From a bacterium (GTDB lineage: Bacteria > Ratteibacteria > UBA8468 > B48-G9 > JAFGKM01): a DNA stretch of 17,902 bases. Under the pieces are notes generated by a model. That model was not told the DNA's origin. It did not search any database and saw nothing but the letters and a program-made list of their open reading frames with translations. The stretch is from positions 1 to 17,902 of the forward strand of contig DAOOVW010000033.1 of the NCBI GenBank assembly GCA_035370465.1. The letters are read 5' to 3'. The translations under genes were made by a program, and so were the position numbers. Shown piece by piece: positions 8,028 to 16,150 of this stretch (positions within the stretch are counted from its first letter, which is position 1; the number at the start of each line of letters is the position of its first letter).

Positions 8028-9854
8028 ATGGATAAATTAAAATCTTACCCTTTAGATAAAAAAGTAAAGGAACTTTTTGAACGACAAAGACAATTTTCTA
8101 AAAAATGGGAATCTACAAGAATTACAAAGGAGATTTATATTGAATTAAGCGAATCAATTGTAAGAGTTGCTGTTTCCTGGCAGGATAAAGGAGGTAGAAT
8201 AATAGACCCTTATAAGAAAGAAGAAACATCTACTGCTACAGCCCGTTTTGTAGGTGCATTAGGATTTTTGATTAGGACGGGACATTGTTTGGATTTAATT
8301 GATATTTGTATAAAAAGTATGAATAGGGCATGTGAAGACCTATATTATTCGTTTGAGAGACCACATATCAGTGGACCAGAATTTTATGTTAAAGAATGTA
8401 TGCAGGGATATTTGGCATTAAAGGATAAAGTAGATAAAAAATTGGTTAAAAAATGGGAAAAGTATCTTGGTGAATATGACCCAGAAAAAAATTATGTAGC
8501 AGTTCTTTCTAAAAATAAGCCAGAAGATATTCATAATTTTTGCACATTTGGTTTAGCAGGGGAGAGTTTTAAGAAAGCATATAAAATAGCAGATAATTCT
8601 GATTTCATAGAAAGGCATTTAGAGACACAGATACAATTTTTCACTGAATATGGGATGTATAGAGACCCAAATGACCCAATGACTTATGATTGGACAGCGA
8701 GGATGAATTTATCATTATTGGAATATTTTGGATATAAAGGGAAATATTCTAAAGATTTGAATGAGATTTTAAGAAGAGGAGGATTAACAACGCTTTTGTT
8801 TTTATCTACAACTGGTGAATCGCCTTTTGGAGGCAGAAGTAATCAATATCATTTCAATGAAGCGACAATATCTTTAATTTGTGAGTATGAGGCAAACAGA
8901 TATAAAAGACAAGGGGAACTACAAATTGCAGGTGCTTTCAAACGCACTGCTAGACTAACTGCCTTATCAATTAAAAGATGGTTAGGATTATCCCCTTTTA
9001 GACATATTAAAAATAGTTTCCCTCCTGAAATCCAACATGGATGGCAACGCGGTTATGGTTTTTTTAGTGCTTATTCTTTACTTATTGCCAGTCAATTTGG
9101 TTTTGCATATCTTTTAGCAGATGACTCAATTGAGGAAAGACAAACTCTTTATGAAATTGGTGGATATATTTTGAACTTACCGGATGCTTTTCATAAAGTA
9201 TTTGCTACATGTTGTGGTTATCATATAGAAATAGACACAAAGGCAGATAACAATTATGATGCAACTGGTTTAGGAAGAATTCATAAAATTTCAATTCCAA
9301 CTGAACTTGGGCTATCAACACCTATTGCTTCAAAACCAAATTATTCTGTGTCAGTTGAACCATCATTAAGAAATGTATCTATTGGTCCTGGCTGGGAGGA
9401 TAAGGTAGGAAATAAATATTATCTTTCTGATTTAAGTGATAAAATAGAAGATGTCCAAGTAAAAATTATTAAGGAAGAAACAGAAGAAGTTAAATTTGAA
9501 GTTATATATAAAGGGAAATTTGAAAATAGAATAAAAGAGGCATATACAATAAATAAAGAAGGGATAGAAATAGAGGATGAAATAAGTGGTAGTGTAAAAG
9601 ATATTTTAGTGCAAATTCCTTTATTACAGACAGATGGGGAAAATATTTCTGATATTAAGATAGGAAATAAAAAATTTGAAGTAAAATATCTAAATTGTAT
9701 TTATAAAGTTGAATGTTTAGATTCTGGTGTAGTTGATACTTTTGTTGAGCCATTTTCTGCACCTAATAGAAATGGAATTTATAAAGTTGGTTGTTTTAAG
9801 ACAAAAGGAAATTTTATTAAATACAAACTTTCATTAGAAAAGTGTAAAAAATAA
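8028..9854 (+). CDS. Second (alpha/alpha)-toroid enzyme, putative heparinase-like or glycoside hydrolase
   Basis: A 608-residue protein whose first 380 or so residues are helical hairpins with conserved-looking aromatic and charged loops: SFERPHISGPEFY at 108-120, YDWTARMN at 220-227, SPFGGRSNQYHFNEA at 265-279 and HGWQRGYGFFSAYS at 337-350. The rest is beta-strand-rich. It is not an obvious duplicate of the preceding toroid protein; the motifs differ. The (R)SNQ...NEA loop suggests a carbohydrate-binding cleft, but I cannot name a family. The ATG at 8028 is preferred over the in-frame TTG at 8001, which would add only a Lys/Gln string and has no binding site; upstream of 8028 there is a weak GAAGAAG. 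No signal peptide is seen. It lies 41 bases after its neighbour and 16 before the aldolase-like gene, within operon 1. Confidence 0.68.
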   Translation: MDKLKSYPLDKKVKELFERQRQFSKKWESTRITKEIYIELSESIVRVAVSWQDKGGRIIDPYKKEETSTATARFVGALGFLIRTGHCLDLIDICIKSMNRACEDLYYSFERPHISGPEFYVKECMQGYLALKDKVDKKLVKKWEKYLGEYDPEKNYVAVLSKNKPEDIHNFCTFGLAGESFKKAYKIADNSDFIERHLETQIQFFTEYGMYRDPNDPMTYDWTARMNLSLLEYFGYKGKYSKDLNEILRRGGLTTLLFLSTTGESPFGGRSNQYHFNEATISLICEYEANRYKRQGELQIAGAFKRTARLTALSIKRWLGLSPFRHIKNSFPPEIQHGWQRGYGFFSAYSLLIASQFGFAYLLADDSIEERQTLYEIGGYILNLPDAFHKVFATCCGYHIEIDTKADNNYDATGLGRIHKISIPTELGLSTPIASKPNYSVSVEPSLRNVSIGPGWEDKVGNKYYLSDLSDKIEDVQVKIIKEETEEVKFEVIYKGKFENRIKEAYTINKEGIEIEDEISGSVKDILVQIPLLQTDGENISDIKIGNKKFEVKYLNCIYKVECLDSGVVDTFVEPFSAPNRNGIYKVGCFKTKGNFIKYKLSLEKCKK

Positions 9855-9870
9855 AAGGAGATTTTTAATT

Positions 9871-10914
9871 ATGAATAAAAAAATATTGGAAAATTTAAGA
9901 AAGGGAGTATTTATTCCTGCTCATCCTTTAGCACTTACAAAAGAAAGAAAATTAGATGAAAAAAGGCAAAAGGGATTAACTAAATATTATATTGAATCAG
10001 GTGTTGGGGGTATTGCAGTTGGAGTTCACACAACTCAATTTGAAATTCACAATCCCAAAGTAGGACTTTACAAACCTGTTCTCCAGTTGGCAATAGAAAC
10101 AATTAAAGAATATAAACTTGAAGATGAAATAATTAAAGTTGCTGGAATATGTGGGAAGACAGAACAAGCAACAAAAGAAGGTGAAATAGCAAGGGATATG
10201 GGGTATGATGCAGGTCTTTTAAATTTAGGAACTTTTACAGATGAAAAAGATGATGATATTTTGATTGAACATACAAAAGAAGTATCTCGTATTATTCCTG
10301 TATTTGGTTTTTATCTTCAACCAGCAACTGGTGGAAGAGAATTAAGTTTTTCATTTTGGTGTAAATTTTTCCAAATAGATAATGTTATTGCAGTAAAAGT
10401 TGCCCCTTTTGATAGATATAGAACAATAGATGTAATAAGAGCAATTGTAGAAACAGGAAGAGAAAAAGATATTGCTGTTTATACTGGAAATGATGATAAT
10501 ATTATTATTGATTTAATTACTCCTTTCAAATTTAATAATAAAATTATAAGGATTGTTGGAGGTTTATTGGGACATTGGGCATTTTGGACAAAAAAGAGTG
10601 TTGATATATTTAATGAGATAAAAGAAATAATTAAAGAAAATAGTCCTATCCCACAAGAGATTTTAACACTTTCCGCAGCAATAACAGATGTAAATAGTGC
10701 TGTTTTTGATGCCAATAACAAATTTTCTGGGTGTATTCCTGGTATAAATGAAATTTTGAGAAGGTCCGGACTTCTTGAAGGAAATTGGTGTATTAACCAG
10801 GATATTACACTTTCTCCTGGTCAGAAAGAAGAAATTGATAGAATTTTTAGTGAGTATTCATATTTAAGGGATGATGAATTTGTAAAAAAAAATCTAAATA
10901 AATGGATAAAATAG
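9871..10914 (+). CDS. DHDPS/N-acetylneuraminate lyase family aldolase
   Basis: A 347-residue TIM-barrel class I aldolase or dehydratase. The Schiff-base lysine is probably Lys176 in VIAVKVAPF and the assisting tyrosine Tyr148 in FGFYLQP. GVGGIAVGVHTTQF at 44-57 stands where the family usually has the GTTGE pyruvate-binding loop. Members of this superfamily other than DapA cleave or dehydrate 2-keto-3-deoxy sugar acids or sialic acids. A role on a sugar-derived keto acid fits the neighbouring toroid enzymes, but that is inferred. The altered HTTQF loop, and about 50 residues more than typical DHDPS (about 290-300), argue against simple lysine biosynthesis. The ATG at 9871 follows AAAGGAG at 9854-9860. 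The next gene begins inside its last codons. Confidence 0.85.
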   Translation: MNKKILENLRKGVFIPAHPLALTKERKLDEKRQKGLTKYYIESGVGGIAVGVHTTQFEIHNPKVGLYKPVLQLAIETIKEYKLEDEIIKVAGICGKTEQATKEGEIARDMGYDAGLLNLGTFTDEKDDDILIEHTKEVSRIIPVFGFYLQPATGGRELSFSFWCKFFQIDNVIAVKVAPFDRYRTIDVIRAIVETGREKDIAVYTGNDDNIIIDLITPFKFNNKIIRIVGGLLGHWAFWTKKSVDIFNEIKEIIKENSPIPQEILTLSAAITDVNSAVFDANNKFSGCIPGINEILRRSGLLEGNWCINQDITLSPGQKEEIDRIFSEYSYLRDDEFVKKNLNKWIK

Positions 10915-11972
10915 AGGAATTAAAAAAATTATATGAAGATAGAAATTTAAGAAGAGAAATTGAAAAAAGGATAAAAGAAATTATAGGTATAGATTTATCT
11001 GCGAAATATGGTAATTTCTACCTAAAAAATCCTCTTATTGTTGCGCCTGGTCAACTTACAAGAACACAAACTCAGATAAGGCAAATACGAGAGGCGAACT
11101 TTGGTGGTTGTGTTTTAAAATCAGTTGTTGGGGAAGATAAAGAAGGTAATTGCAGTATGGAACTTTACAGAACTCCACCTACTTATTTAAAAAGTATTTA
11201 TGAAAATTATGATATTGATAAGAAATTTCCTATAATACATTGGGATGGTAGGGGAGATACAAGAAATTTAGATGAGTATTTATACTTTGCAGAAGATGTT
11301 TTTAAATATGAAAAAGATAATGAATTTCTAATCATATCTTCAATAATTGCTCATTTTCCATTACCTGATGAAGAAATAAAAAAAGATGAATGGATATATA
11401 CAACAGAGAAATTATATAATGTGGGTGCAAGGATATTTGAAATTGATTTTTGCCCCCAGTTGGAGAAAGAAGAAGAAAAGATTGAAAAAGAGAATATATT
11501 GAGATGGTATAAAAATATTCCTTCTATTATAAAATCAGTAAAAAAAGATATATCTGTTTTTCCAAAAATTATGAACCTTGAGTTTGGGATTGATTTCCAG
11601 ATTGAAATGGTAAAAGCGGCAGTTGAAGGAAAAGCAGATGGAGTTGTTATTGCAAACAGGATTTTTAAAAAAGAATTTGGATGTGCTCATGGTGGAAAAG
11701 AATTGAAGGAAAGGAATATACAACAGATAAAGGAAGTAAAAAAATTATTTCCAGATGTTCATATTTCTGCAACTGGTGGAATTTATACTGGTAAGGACAT
11801 TCTTGATTATATTCAAGTTGGGGCAGAAAATGTGCAACTTTTAAGTTTTCTTATGGGCAAGAGTTCAATAAATTTTGGAATTGAAGGGACAAAATTTGAA
11901 AAAGTTTTTTATTTTCTTTTATTTGACTCTGAAACTGGTTTACTCCCTCTCCTAAAAATCAATGTTTTTTAA
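10902..11972 (+). CDS. Dihydroorotate dehydrogenase-like FMN flavoprotein
   Basis: A 356-residue FMN-binding TIM barrel related to class 1 dihydroorotate and dihydropyrimidine dehydrogenases. It carries NPLIVAPGQL at 43-52, Lys73 in VLKSV (flavin/substrate contact), FEIDFCPQ at 179-186 with Cys184 where class 1A enzymes have their catalytic Cys, Lys222 in FPKIM, GVVIANR at 247-253, and the phosphate-binding ATGGIYTGKDILDYIQVGA at 290-308. No Fe-S cluster motif or NAD-binding domain is fused, so the electron acceptor is unknown. It overlaps the aldolase-like gene by 13 bases and has no own ribosome binding site, so the two are translationally coupled. A pyrimidine role is unlikely, as no pyr genes adjoin; it more probably oxidises or reduces an intermediate of this cluster. 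It ends operon 1. Confidence 0.82.
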   Translation: MDKIEELKKLYEDRNLRREIEKRIKEIIGIDLSAKYGNFYLKNPLIVAPGQLTRTQTQIRQIREANFGGCVLKSVVGEDKEGNCSMELYRTPPTYLKSIYENYDIDKKFPIIHWDGRGDTRNLDEYLYFAEDVFKYEKDNEFLIISSIIAHFPLPDEEIKKDEWIYTTEKLYNVGARIFEIDFCPQLEKEEEKIEKENILRWYKNIPSIIKSVKKDISVFPKIMNLEFGIDFQIEMVKAAVEGKADGVVIANRIFKKEFGCAHGGKELKERNIQQIKEVKKLFPDVHISATGGIYTGKDILDYIQVGAENVQLLSFLMGKSSINFGIEGTKFEKVFYFLLFDSETGLLPLLKINVF

Positions 11973-11981
11973 ATTATAATT

Positions 11982-12001
11982 TATTGTAAAATAATACAAT
12001 A
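11982..12001. promoter_or_regulatory. AT-rich inverted repeat between operons 1 and 2
   Basis: TATTGTA and TACAATA form a perfect 7-base inverted repeat around a 6-base centre, just after the DHOD-like stop codon. It has no GC core and no following T-run, so it is a poor intrinsic terminator. It could be an operator for the downstream operon or chance in AT-rich DNA. The remaining 120 bases up to 12121 contain no convincing promoter, only the strong ribosome binding site AAGGAGGAG before 12122. Confidence 0.3.
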
Positions 12002-12121
12002 TGTTAACCTAAAAAGATATTTTTTAATCACTTTTCTGTTAGTGGAAAAAATTAGATGAGGGGAAAAGAAATAATTAACTAAAATTTTGGCAGAACCAAA
12101 AATATAACAAGGAGGAGAAAA

Positions 12122-13138
12122 ATGGAGGAGAAAATAAAAGTAGGTGTTATTGGACTAAGGATGGGATTATCACATATTGAAGGTTATAGAAGAAATCCTT
12201 ATACAGAGGTTTATGGGATATGTGATACTGATGAGAAACTATTAGAAAAGACAAAGCAGGAGTATAATATTAAAATCGCAGTTAATGACTATAAAGAACT
12301 TATAAATATACCAGAAATTTCTATTATTTCTATTGCTTCTCCTGATTTTTTTCATTGTCAGCAGGCAATTTATGCTTTAAAAAATGGGAAAAATGTTTTG
12401 TGTGAAAAACCAATGACACCAACAATTGAGGAGGCAAAAGAAATTGTTAAAGTAGTGAAAGAAACAGGCAAAAAGTTTATGGTAGGACAGGTTTGTAGAT
12501 ATGCTCCAGGTTTTGTTCTTGCGAAAAAGATGGTAGAAAATGGAGATATAGGGGAATTGTTTTTTGTAGAAAGTGAATATGCTCACGATTATTCAAAAAC
12601 GACAGGAATTGGTAATTGGAGAAAAGATAAAAGGAGAGAACCATTTCTTGGTGGTGGTTGTCATGCAGTAGACCTTTTAAGATGGATTGCAGGAGACCCT
12701 ATTGAAGTTAGTGCATATTCAAATCATAAGTGTTTGGTTGACTGGCCTGTTGATGATTGTACTATTGCTATATATAAATTTCCAGATGGGGTTATTGGAA
12801 AGGTTTTTGTTTCCATTGGCTGTATTAGACCGTATACAATGAGAAGTGTTTTTTATGGAAAAGAAGGGACAATTATATGTGATAATACAAGTCCACAAAT
12901 TTATTTATGCTCAAAGAAATATTATAGGGAGAAATCAAATTTTAATTTTGCTTCTTTTCCTGTTAATCTTGCTTCTCACAATGTAAGTGCAGAGATAGAT
13001 GAATTTGTAGATTGTATTATAAATAATAAGGAAGTACCAACAAATGAAATAGAAGGTGCAAAAACAGTGATATCTTGTTTAAAAGCAGTTGAGAGTGCAA
13101 AAAAGGGGAAACCCTTAAAAATAGGGGGCGAATTATGA
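12122..13138 (+). CDS. Gfo/Idh/MocA family NAD(P)-dependent oxidoreductase (first copy)
   Basis: A 338-residue dehydrogenase with an N-terminal Rossmann domain (VGVIGLRMGLSHIEGY at 7-22, a slightly unusual glycine loop lacking the usual GxGxxG) and CEKPMTPTIEEA at 94-105 carrying the family EKP signature. The C-terminal alpha/beta domain contains GGGCHAVDLLRWIAG at 177-191; His181 and Asp184 match the catalytic pair that moves a proton from a sugar hydroxyl. Family members oxidise or reduce hydroxyls of sugars, inositols or glycosides. The substrate here is unknown. The start is fixed by the strong AAGGAGGAG immediately before the ATG. Its stop overlaps the next start as ATGA, tying it to the ceramidase-like gene. 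Confidence 0.93.
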   Translation: MEEKIKVGVIGLRMGLSHIEGYRRNPYTEVYGICDTDEKLLEKTKQEYNIKIAVNDYKELINIPEISIISIASPDFFHCQQAIYALKNGKNVLCEKPMTPTIEEAKEIVKVVKETGKKFMVGQVCRYAPGFVLAKKMVENGDIGELFFVESEYAHDYSKTTGIGNWRKDKRREPFLGGGCHAVDLLRWIAGDPIEVSAYSNHKCLVDWPVDDCTIAIYKFPDGVIGKVFVSIGCIRPYTMRSVFYGKEGTIICDNTSPQIYLCSKKYYREKSNFNFASFPVNLASHNVSAEIDEFVDCIINNKEVPTNEIEGAKTVISCLKAVESAKKGKPLKIGGEL

Positions 13139-14568
13139 AAGCAGGATTTTTTCAATTAGATATTACACCTTTTATAGGAATGGAAAGACCAAGTGGATAT
13201 AGAAAGGCATATGCAGATTTTATTCATGACCCAACAAAAGTAAGAAGTTGTATTATAGAAGATGGGAATGAAGAAGTTGCTATCGTTGTATCAGATACAT
13301 TAGTTTCACCACCAAGAGAAAATGTTATTGAAATAAAAGAAGAAATTGAAAAGAAAGTTGGAATAAAAAAAGAGAATATCTTAATTGGTGCAACTCATAC
13401 GCATTCAGCAGGCCCTTTATTTTTCCCATTTAATTATCAGGATGCTGACCCCCTTACAAAAAAACTCATTTCTGAATATTCAACTATTTCTGACCCATTT
13501 TACTATGAAATTTTTAAAAGGAAAGTTGTTGATTCTTTAATATGTGCTGAAAAAAAGAAAGAAGATGTTATATGTAATGTCGGTTATGGATATGAAGATA
13601 AAGTAAGTTTTAACAGAAGATTTAAAATGAAGAATAATAGAGTTTATACACATCCTGGTAAAAACAATCCTGATATAATAGAGCCAGCAGGCCCAATAGA
13701 CCATTCTGTTGGTGTTTTAACCTTCTGGAATAAAGATAAAAGTCCAATAGGGACTTTTATAAATTTTGCCTGCCATTTGACGACAGGTCCAGGAGGTATT
13801 TCTGCTGATTGGTTATTTTATACTGAAAAAATAATAAAAAAAATATTTGAAGATATGGATATAATATTATTACAGGGAGCAAGTGGAGATATAACACAGG
13901 TAAATAATTTATCAGATAGAGTTGATTTTGGTGAAAAGATATCACATTTCGTTGGGACAAGAGTTGGGCTTGAGGCATTGAAAATTATTTTGACAGAAGA
14001 AAAAGGGTCTCTTTCTCCATTGAAAATTAAAAATAAAATAATTAATGTAAAAAGAAGAAAACAATCAGAGGAAAAATTAAAAATGGCAAGAGAAATTGTA
14101 GAAAATGGATTAAAGAATGAAAATATAAGACAAACAACTGAATGGACATTTGCAAAAGAAAGAATAATTCTTGATTATTTAACAAAGAAACAACCAGAAG
14201 TTGAAATAGAAATTCAGGCAATTCAAATTGGTCCTGTTATAATAATTTCAAGTCCTGGAGAAATTTTTTCTTCAACTGGACTTAAAGTAAAAAAGGCATC
14301 ACATTTTCCAATAACTTTTTTTGTTGAACTTTCGAATGGATTTCTTGGATATATACCGGATAGGAAAGCATTTCTTCCGACGGGCGGTGGATTTGAGACG
14401 GTTTTAACAAGTGAATCAAATTTAGAGGTTGATGCAGAAGAAAAAATTATAGAAGAGAGTTTAAAACTAATGAAGGAATTTAAACCAGGGGAATTACCAG
14501 AATATGATAAAATAACATCAAAACCACAGGTATGGAGTTATGGGATATTAGGTCCTGATATTGATTAA
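13135..14568 (+). CDS. Neutral/alkaline ceramidase-like zinc hydrolase, cytosolic form
   Basis: A 477-residue protein with the N-terminal catalytic domain of the neutral/alkaline non-lysosomal ceramidase family. The start AGFFQLDITPFIGMERPSGY at 3-22 is typical. The zinc set appears complete: His88/His90 in ATHTHSAG, His214 in NFACH, Glu376 in SSPGEIFS and Tyr406 in LGYIPDR. QGASGDI at 247-253 is also family-like. Known ceramidases are secreted or membrane-attached and carry a C-terminal immunoglobulin-like domain. This one has no signal peptide and stops soon after the catalytic domain, so it probably hydrolyses another amide or ester in the cytosol. It overlaps the upstream dehydrogenase by 4 bases and lies one base before the amidohydrolase gene. 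Confidence 0.88.
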   Translation: MKAGFFQLDITPFIGMERPSGYRKAYADFIHDPTKVRSCIIEDGNEEVAIVVSDTLVSPPRENVIEIKEEIEKKVGIKKENILIGATHTHSAGPLFFPFNYQDADPLTKKLISEYSTISDPFYYEIFKRKVVDSLICAEKKKEDVICNVGYGYEDKVSFNRRFKMKNNRVYTHPGKNNPDIIEPAGPIDHSVGVLTFWNKDKSPIGTFINFACHLTTGPGGISADWLFYTEKIIKKIFEDMDIILLQGASGDITQVNNLSDRVDFGEKISHFVGTRVGLEALKIILTEEKGSLSPLKIKNKIINVKRRKQSEEKLKMAREIVENGLKNENIRQTTEWTFAKERIILDYLTKKQPEVEIEIQAIQIGPVIIISSPGEIFSSTGLKVKKASHFPITFFVELSNGFLGYIPDRKAFLPTGGGFETVLTSESNLEVDAEEKIIEESLKLMKEFKPGELPEYDKITSKPQVWSYGILGPDID

Positions 14569-14569
14569 A

Positions 14570-15343
14570 ATGGAAATTATTGATATACATGTTCATCCAA
14601 GACAGGATAAAGAATTAAAAGAGGTAGAGAATTTAATAAATTTTGCTAAGAAATTAAATATTACAAGAATAAATTTTCTTGGAGATGTTCTTTATTATGG
14701 ATATCATCCAAATAATGAGCAAATAAAAAAAATAAATGACCTGACAATAAAACTTGTAAAAAAATATCCTTGTTTTTTTTCAGGTTTTTGTTTTGTAAAT
14801 CCTGAACATGATAAAAAATTTATTAAGCAAGAAATTGAAAGGTGCATAGTTAAAGGGAATTTAAAAGGAATAAAACTTGAAGCATCCTGTAATGCATCTG
14901 ATAAAAGGGTCTTTAAAGTTGCAGAAATTGCAGAGAAATTAAATGTGCCAATATTACATCATGCATGGGATACAACCAATATAAATAGTAGGTGGGGTCC
15001 AGAAGTATGTCAGTCAGACCCAGAAGATATTGCAATTTTAGCAAAAAAATTTCCAAAAGTTAAAATAATAATGGCTCATTTAATTGCTTGTGGAGTAAGA
15101 GGAATTTTAGAAATTAAAAATTTTGATAATGTTTGGGCAGAAATATCAGGAGGACAACCAGTTACAGGGATAATGGAATATGCAGTGAAAAAGATGGGGG
15201 CAGAGAGGATATTATTTGGTTCAGATTGTCCTGGTAGGGATTTTTCTGCTCAACTTTCAAAAGTATATGGAGCAAAAATAACAGCAAGAGAAAAAGAACT
15301 AATACTTGGTATAAATGCAAAAAATTTATTAGGGCTAAAATGA
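14570..15343 (+). CDS. Amidohydrolase-2 family TIM-barrel hydrolase, metal site intact
   Basis: A 257-residue member of the amidohydrolase-related (PF04909-type) group, which includes decarboxylases and lactonases. Ligand residues are present: His7 and His9 in DIHVH, His130/His131 in ILHHAWD, His170 in IMAHL and Asp219 in LFGSDCPG, with Lys102 in GIKLEAS at the barrel strand. The C-terminal ILGINAKNLLGL helix is characteristic. Activity could be hydrolysis or decarboxylation of a cyclic acid or lactone; it cannot be narrowed down. The ATG at 14570 is preferred to the in-frame TTG at 14561, as it gives the conserved MEIIDIHVH start and follows the previous stop by one base. Translation is probably coupled, since no clear ribosome binding site is seen. 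It overlaps the next gene by ATGA. Confidence 0.9.
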   Translation: MEIIDIHVHPRQDKELKEVENLINFAKKLNITRINFLGDVLYYGYHPNNEQIKKINDLTIKLVKKYPCFFSGFCFVNPEHDKKFIKQEIERCIVKGNLKGIKLEASCNASDKRVFKVAEIAEKLNVPILHHAWDTTNINSRWGPEVCQSDPEDIAILAKKFPKVKIIMAHLIACGVRGILEIKNFDNVWAEISGGQPVTGIMEYAVKKMGAERILFGSDCPGRDFSAQLSKVYGAKITAREKELILGINAKNLLGLK

Positions 15344-16095
15344 TAATTGACATAAACATAAATTGGGGAAACTGGCCATTTGGGAATTTATATTTTAATT
15401 CATTTAGAAATTATATTAATAAAATTAAAAATAAAGGAATAGAAGAGGGATTTATTTCACCAATTGATGGTATTTTTTCTCCTGACCCTGATATTCTAAA
15501 TGAAAAAGTTATAAAAAAATTAAATAAGCAAAACAACTTTAAATGTCTACCTATTATAAATCCCAAAATTAAAAATTGGCAAGAGATATTAGAAAAGTAT
15601 AATAAAGAATATAAAATTAAAATTATAAAAATTGTTCCATCATTCCATAGATATTCAATTATTGAAAAAGATGTCTATAAATTTTTTGAAAAACTTTGTC
15701 AATTAGATATGAGTCCTGTAATTCAAAAAAGATTTGAAGATGAAAGGTCAAAAAGCCCTGTTTTAAATCTTAAGGATATAGAAATAAAACAAATTGAAAA
15801 AATTTCAAAGGACTTTCCAGAATTAAAAATAATTATCTTATGTCTTTATTGGCATGAGGTAATTAAACTTTCTGAAAAGTGTAAAAACTTATATTTTGAT
15901 ATTTCTTTTATTGAATGTCTTGATACACTTGGAGCACTTTTAAAATATATTTCAGAAGATAGGGTTATCTTTGGTTCAAATGTTCCTTTTTTATATCCTG
16001 AATCATCTATATTAAAACTTCAATATTCAACTATTACAAAAGAACAATTTGATAAAATATCATTTAAAAATTTATCATCTTTTCTTGCAAAATAA
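15340..16095 (+). CDS. Amidohydrolase-fold protein lacking the metal ligands
   Basis: A 251-residue partner of the preceding gene with the same barrel outline but without the metal-binding residues. The strand-1 DIHVH becomes DININ (Asn6, Asn8), LHHAWD becomes VIQKRFED (127-134), IMAHL becomes ILCLY, and FGSDCPG becomes FGSNVPF (Asn214). Lys97 in IKIVP is kept. New segments appear conserved by design: NWGNWPFGNL at 8-17, RFEDERSKSP at 131-140 and FLYPESSILKL at 217-227. From memory these recall an uncharacterised sub-clade of amidohydrolase-like proteins with WPF and EDER signatures, so this is probably a real, retained protein rather than a decaying copy. It may act as a non-metal enzyme or as a partner of its neighbour. 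It overlaps the upstream gene by 4 bases. Confidence 0.8.
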   Translation: MIIDININWGNWPFGNLYFNSFRNYINKIKNKGIEEGFISPIDGIFSPDPDILNEKVIKKLNKQNNFKCLPIINPKIKNWQEILEKYNKEYKIKIIKIVPSFHRYSIIEKDVYKFFEKLCQLDMSPVIQKRFEDERSKSPVLNLKDIEIKQIEKISKDFPELKIIILCLYWHEVIKLSEKCKNLYFDISFIECLDTLGALLKYISEDRVIFGSNVPFLYPESSILKLQYSTITKEQFDKISFKNLSSFLAK

Positions 16096-16150
16096 AACAA
16101 ATTATAGTAAAAATAAACATAAAAACCTTTAACAAAAAATGGAGGAAGGA

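Noticed and set aside
11900..11972. Possible frameshift truncating the DHOD-like protein
   Set aside because: The C-terminal KFEKVFYFLLFDSETGLLP reads as an ordinary helix-turn end and the total length is normal for the fold, so no frameshift is needed.
15340..16095. Calling the metal-site-less amidohydrolase a pseudogene
   Set aside because: The frame is intact, the start is coupled by ATGA, and ordered replacement motifs are present, so it is treated as a real gene.
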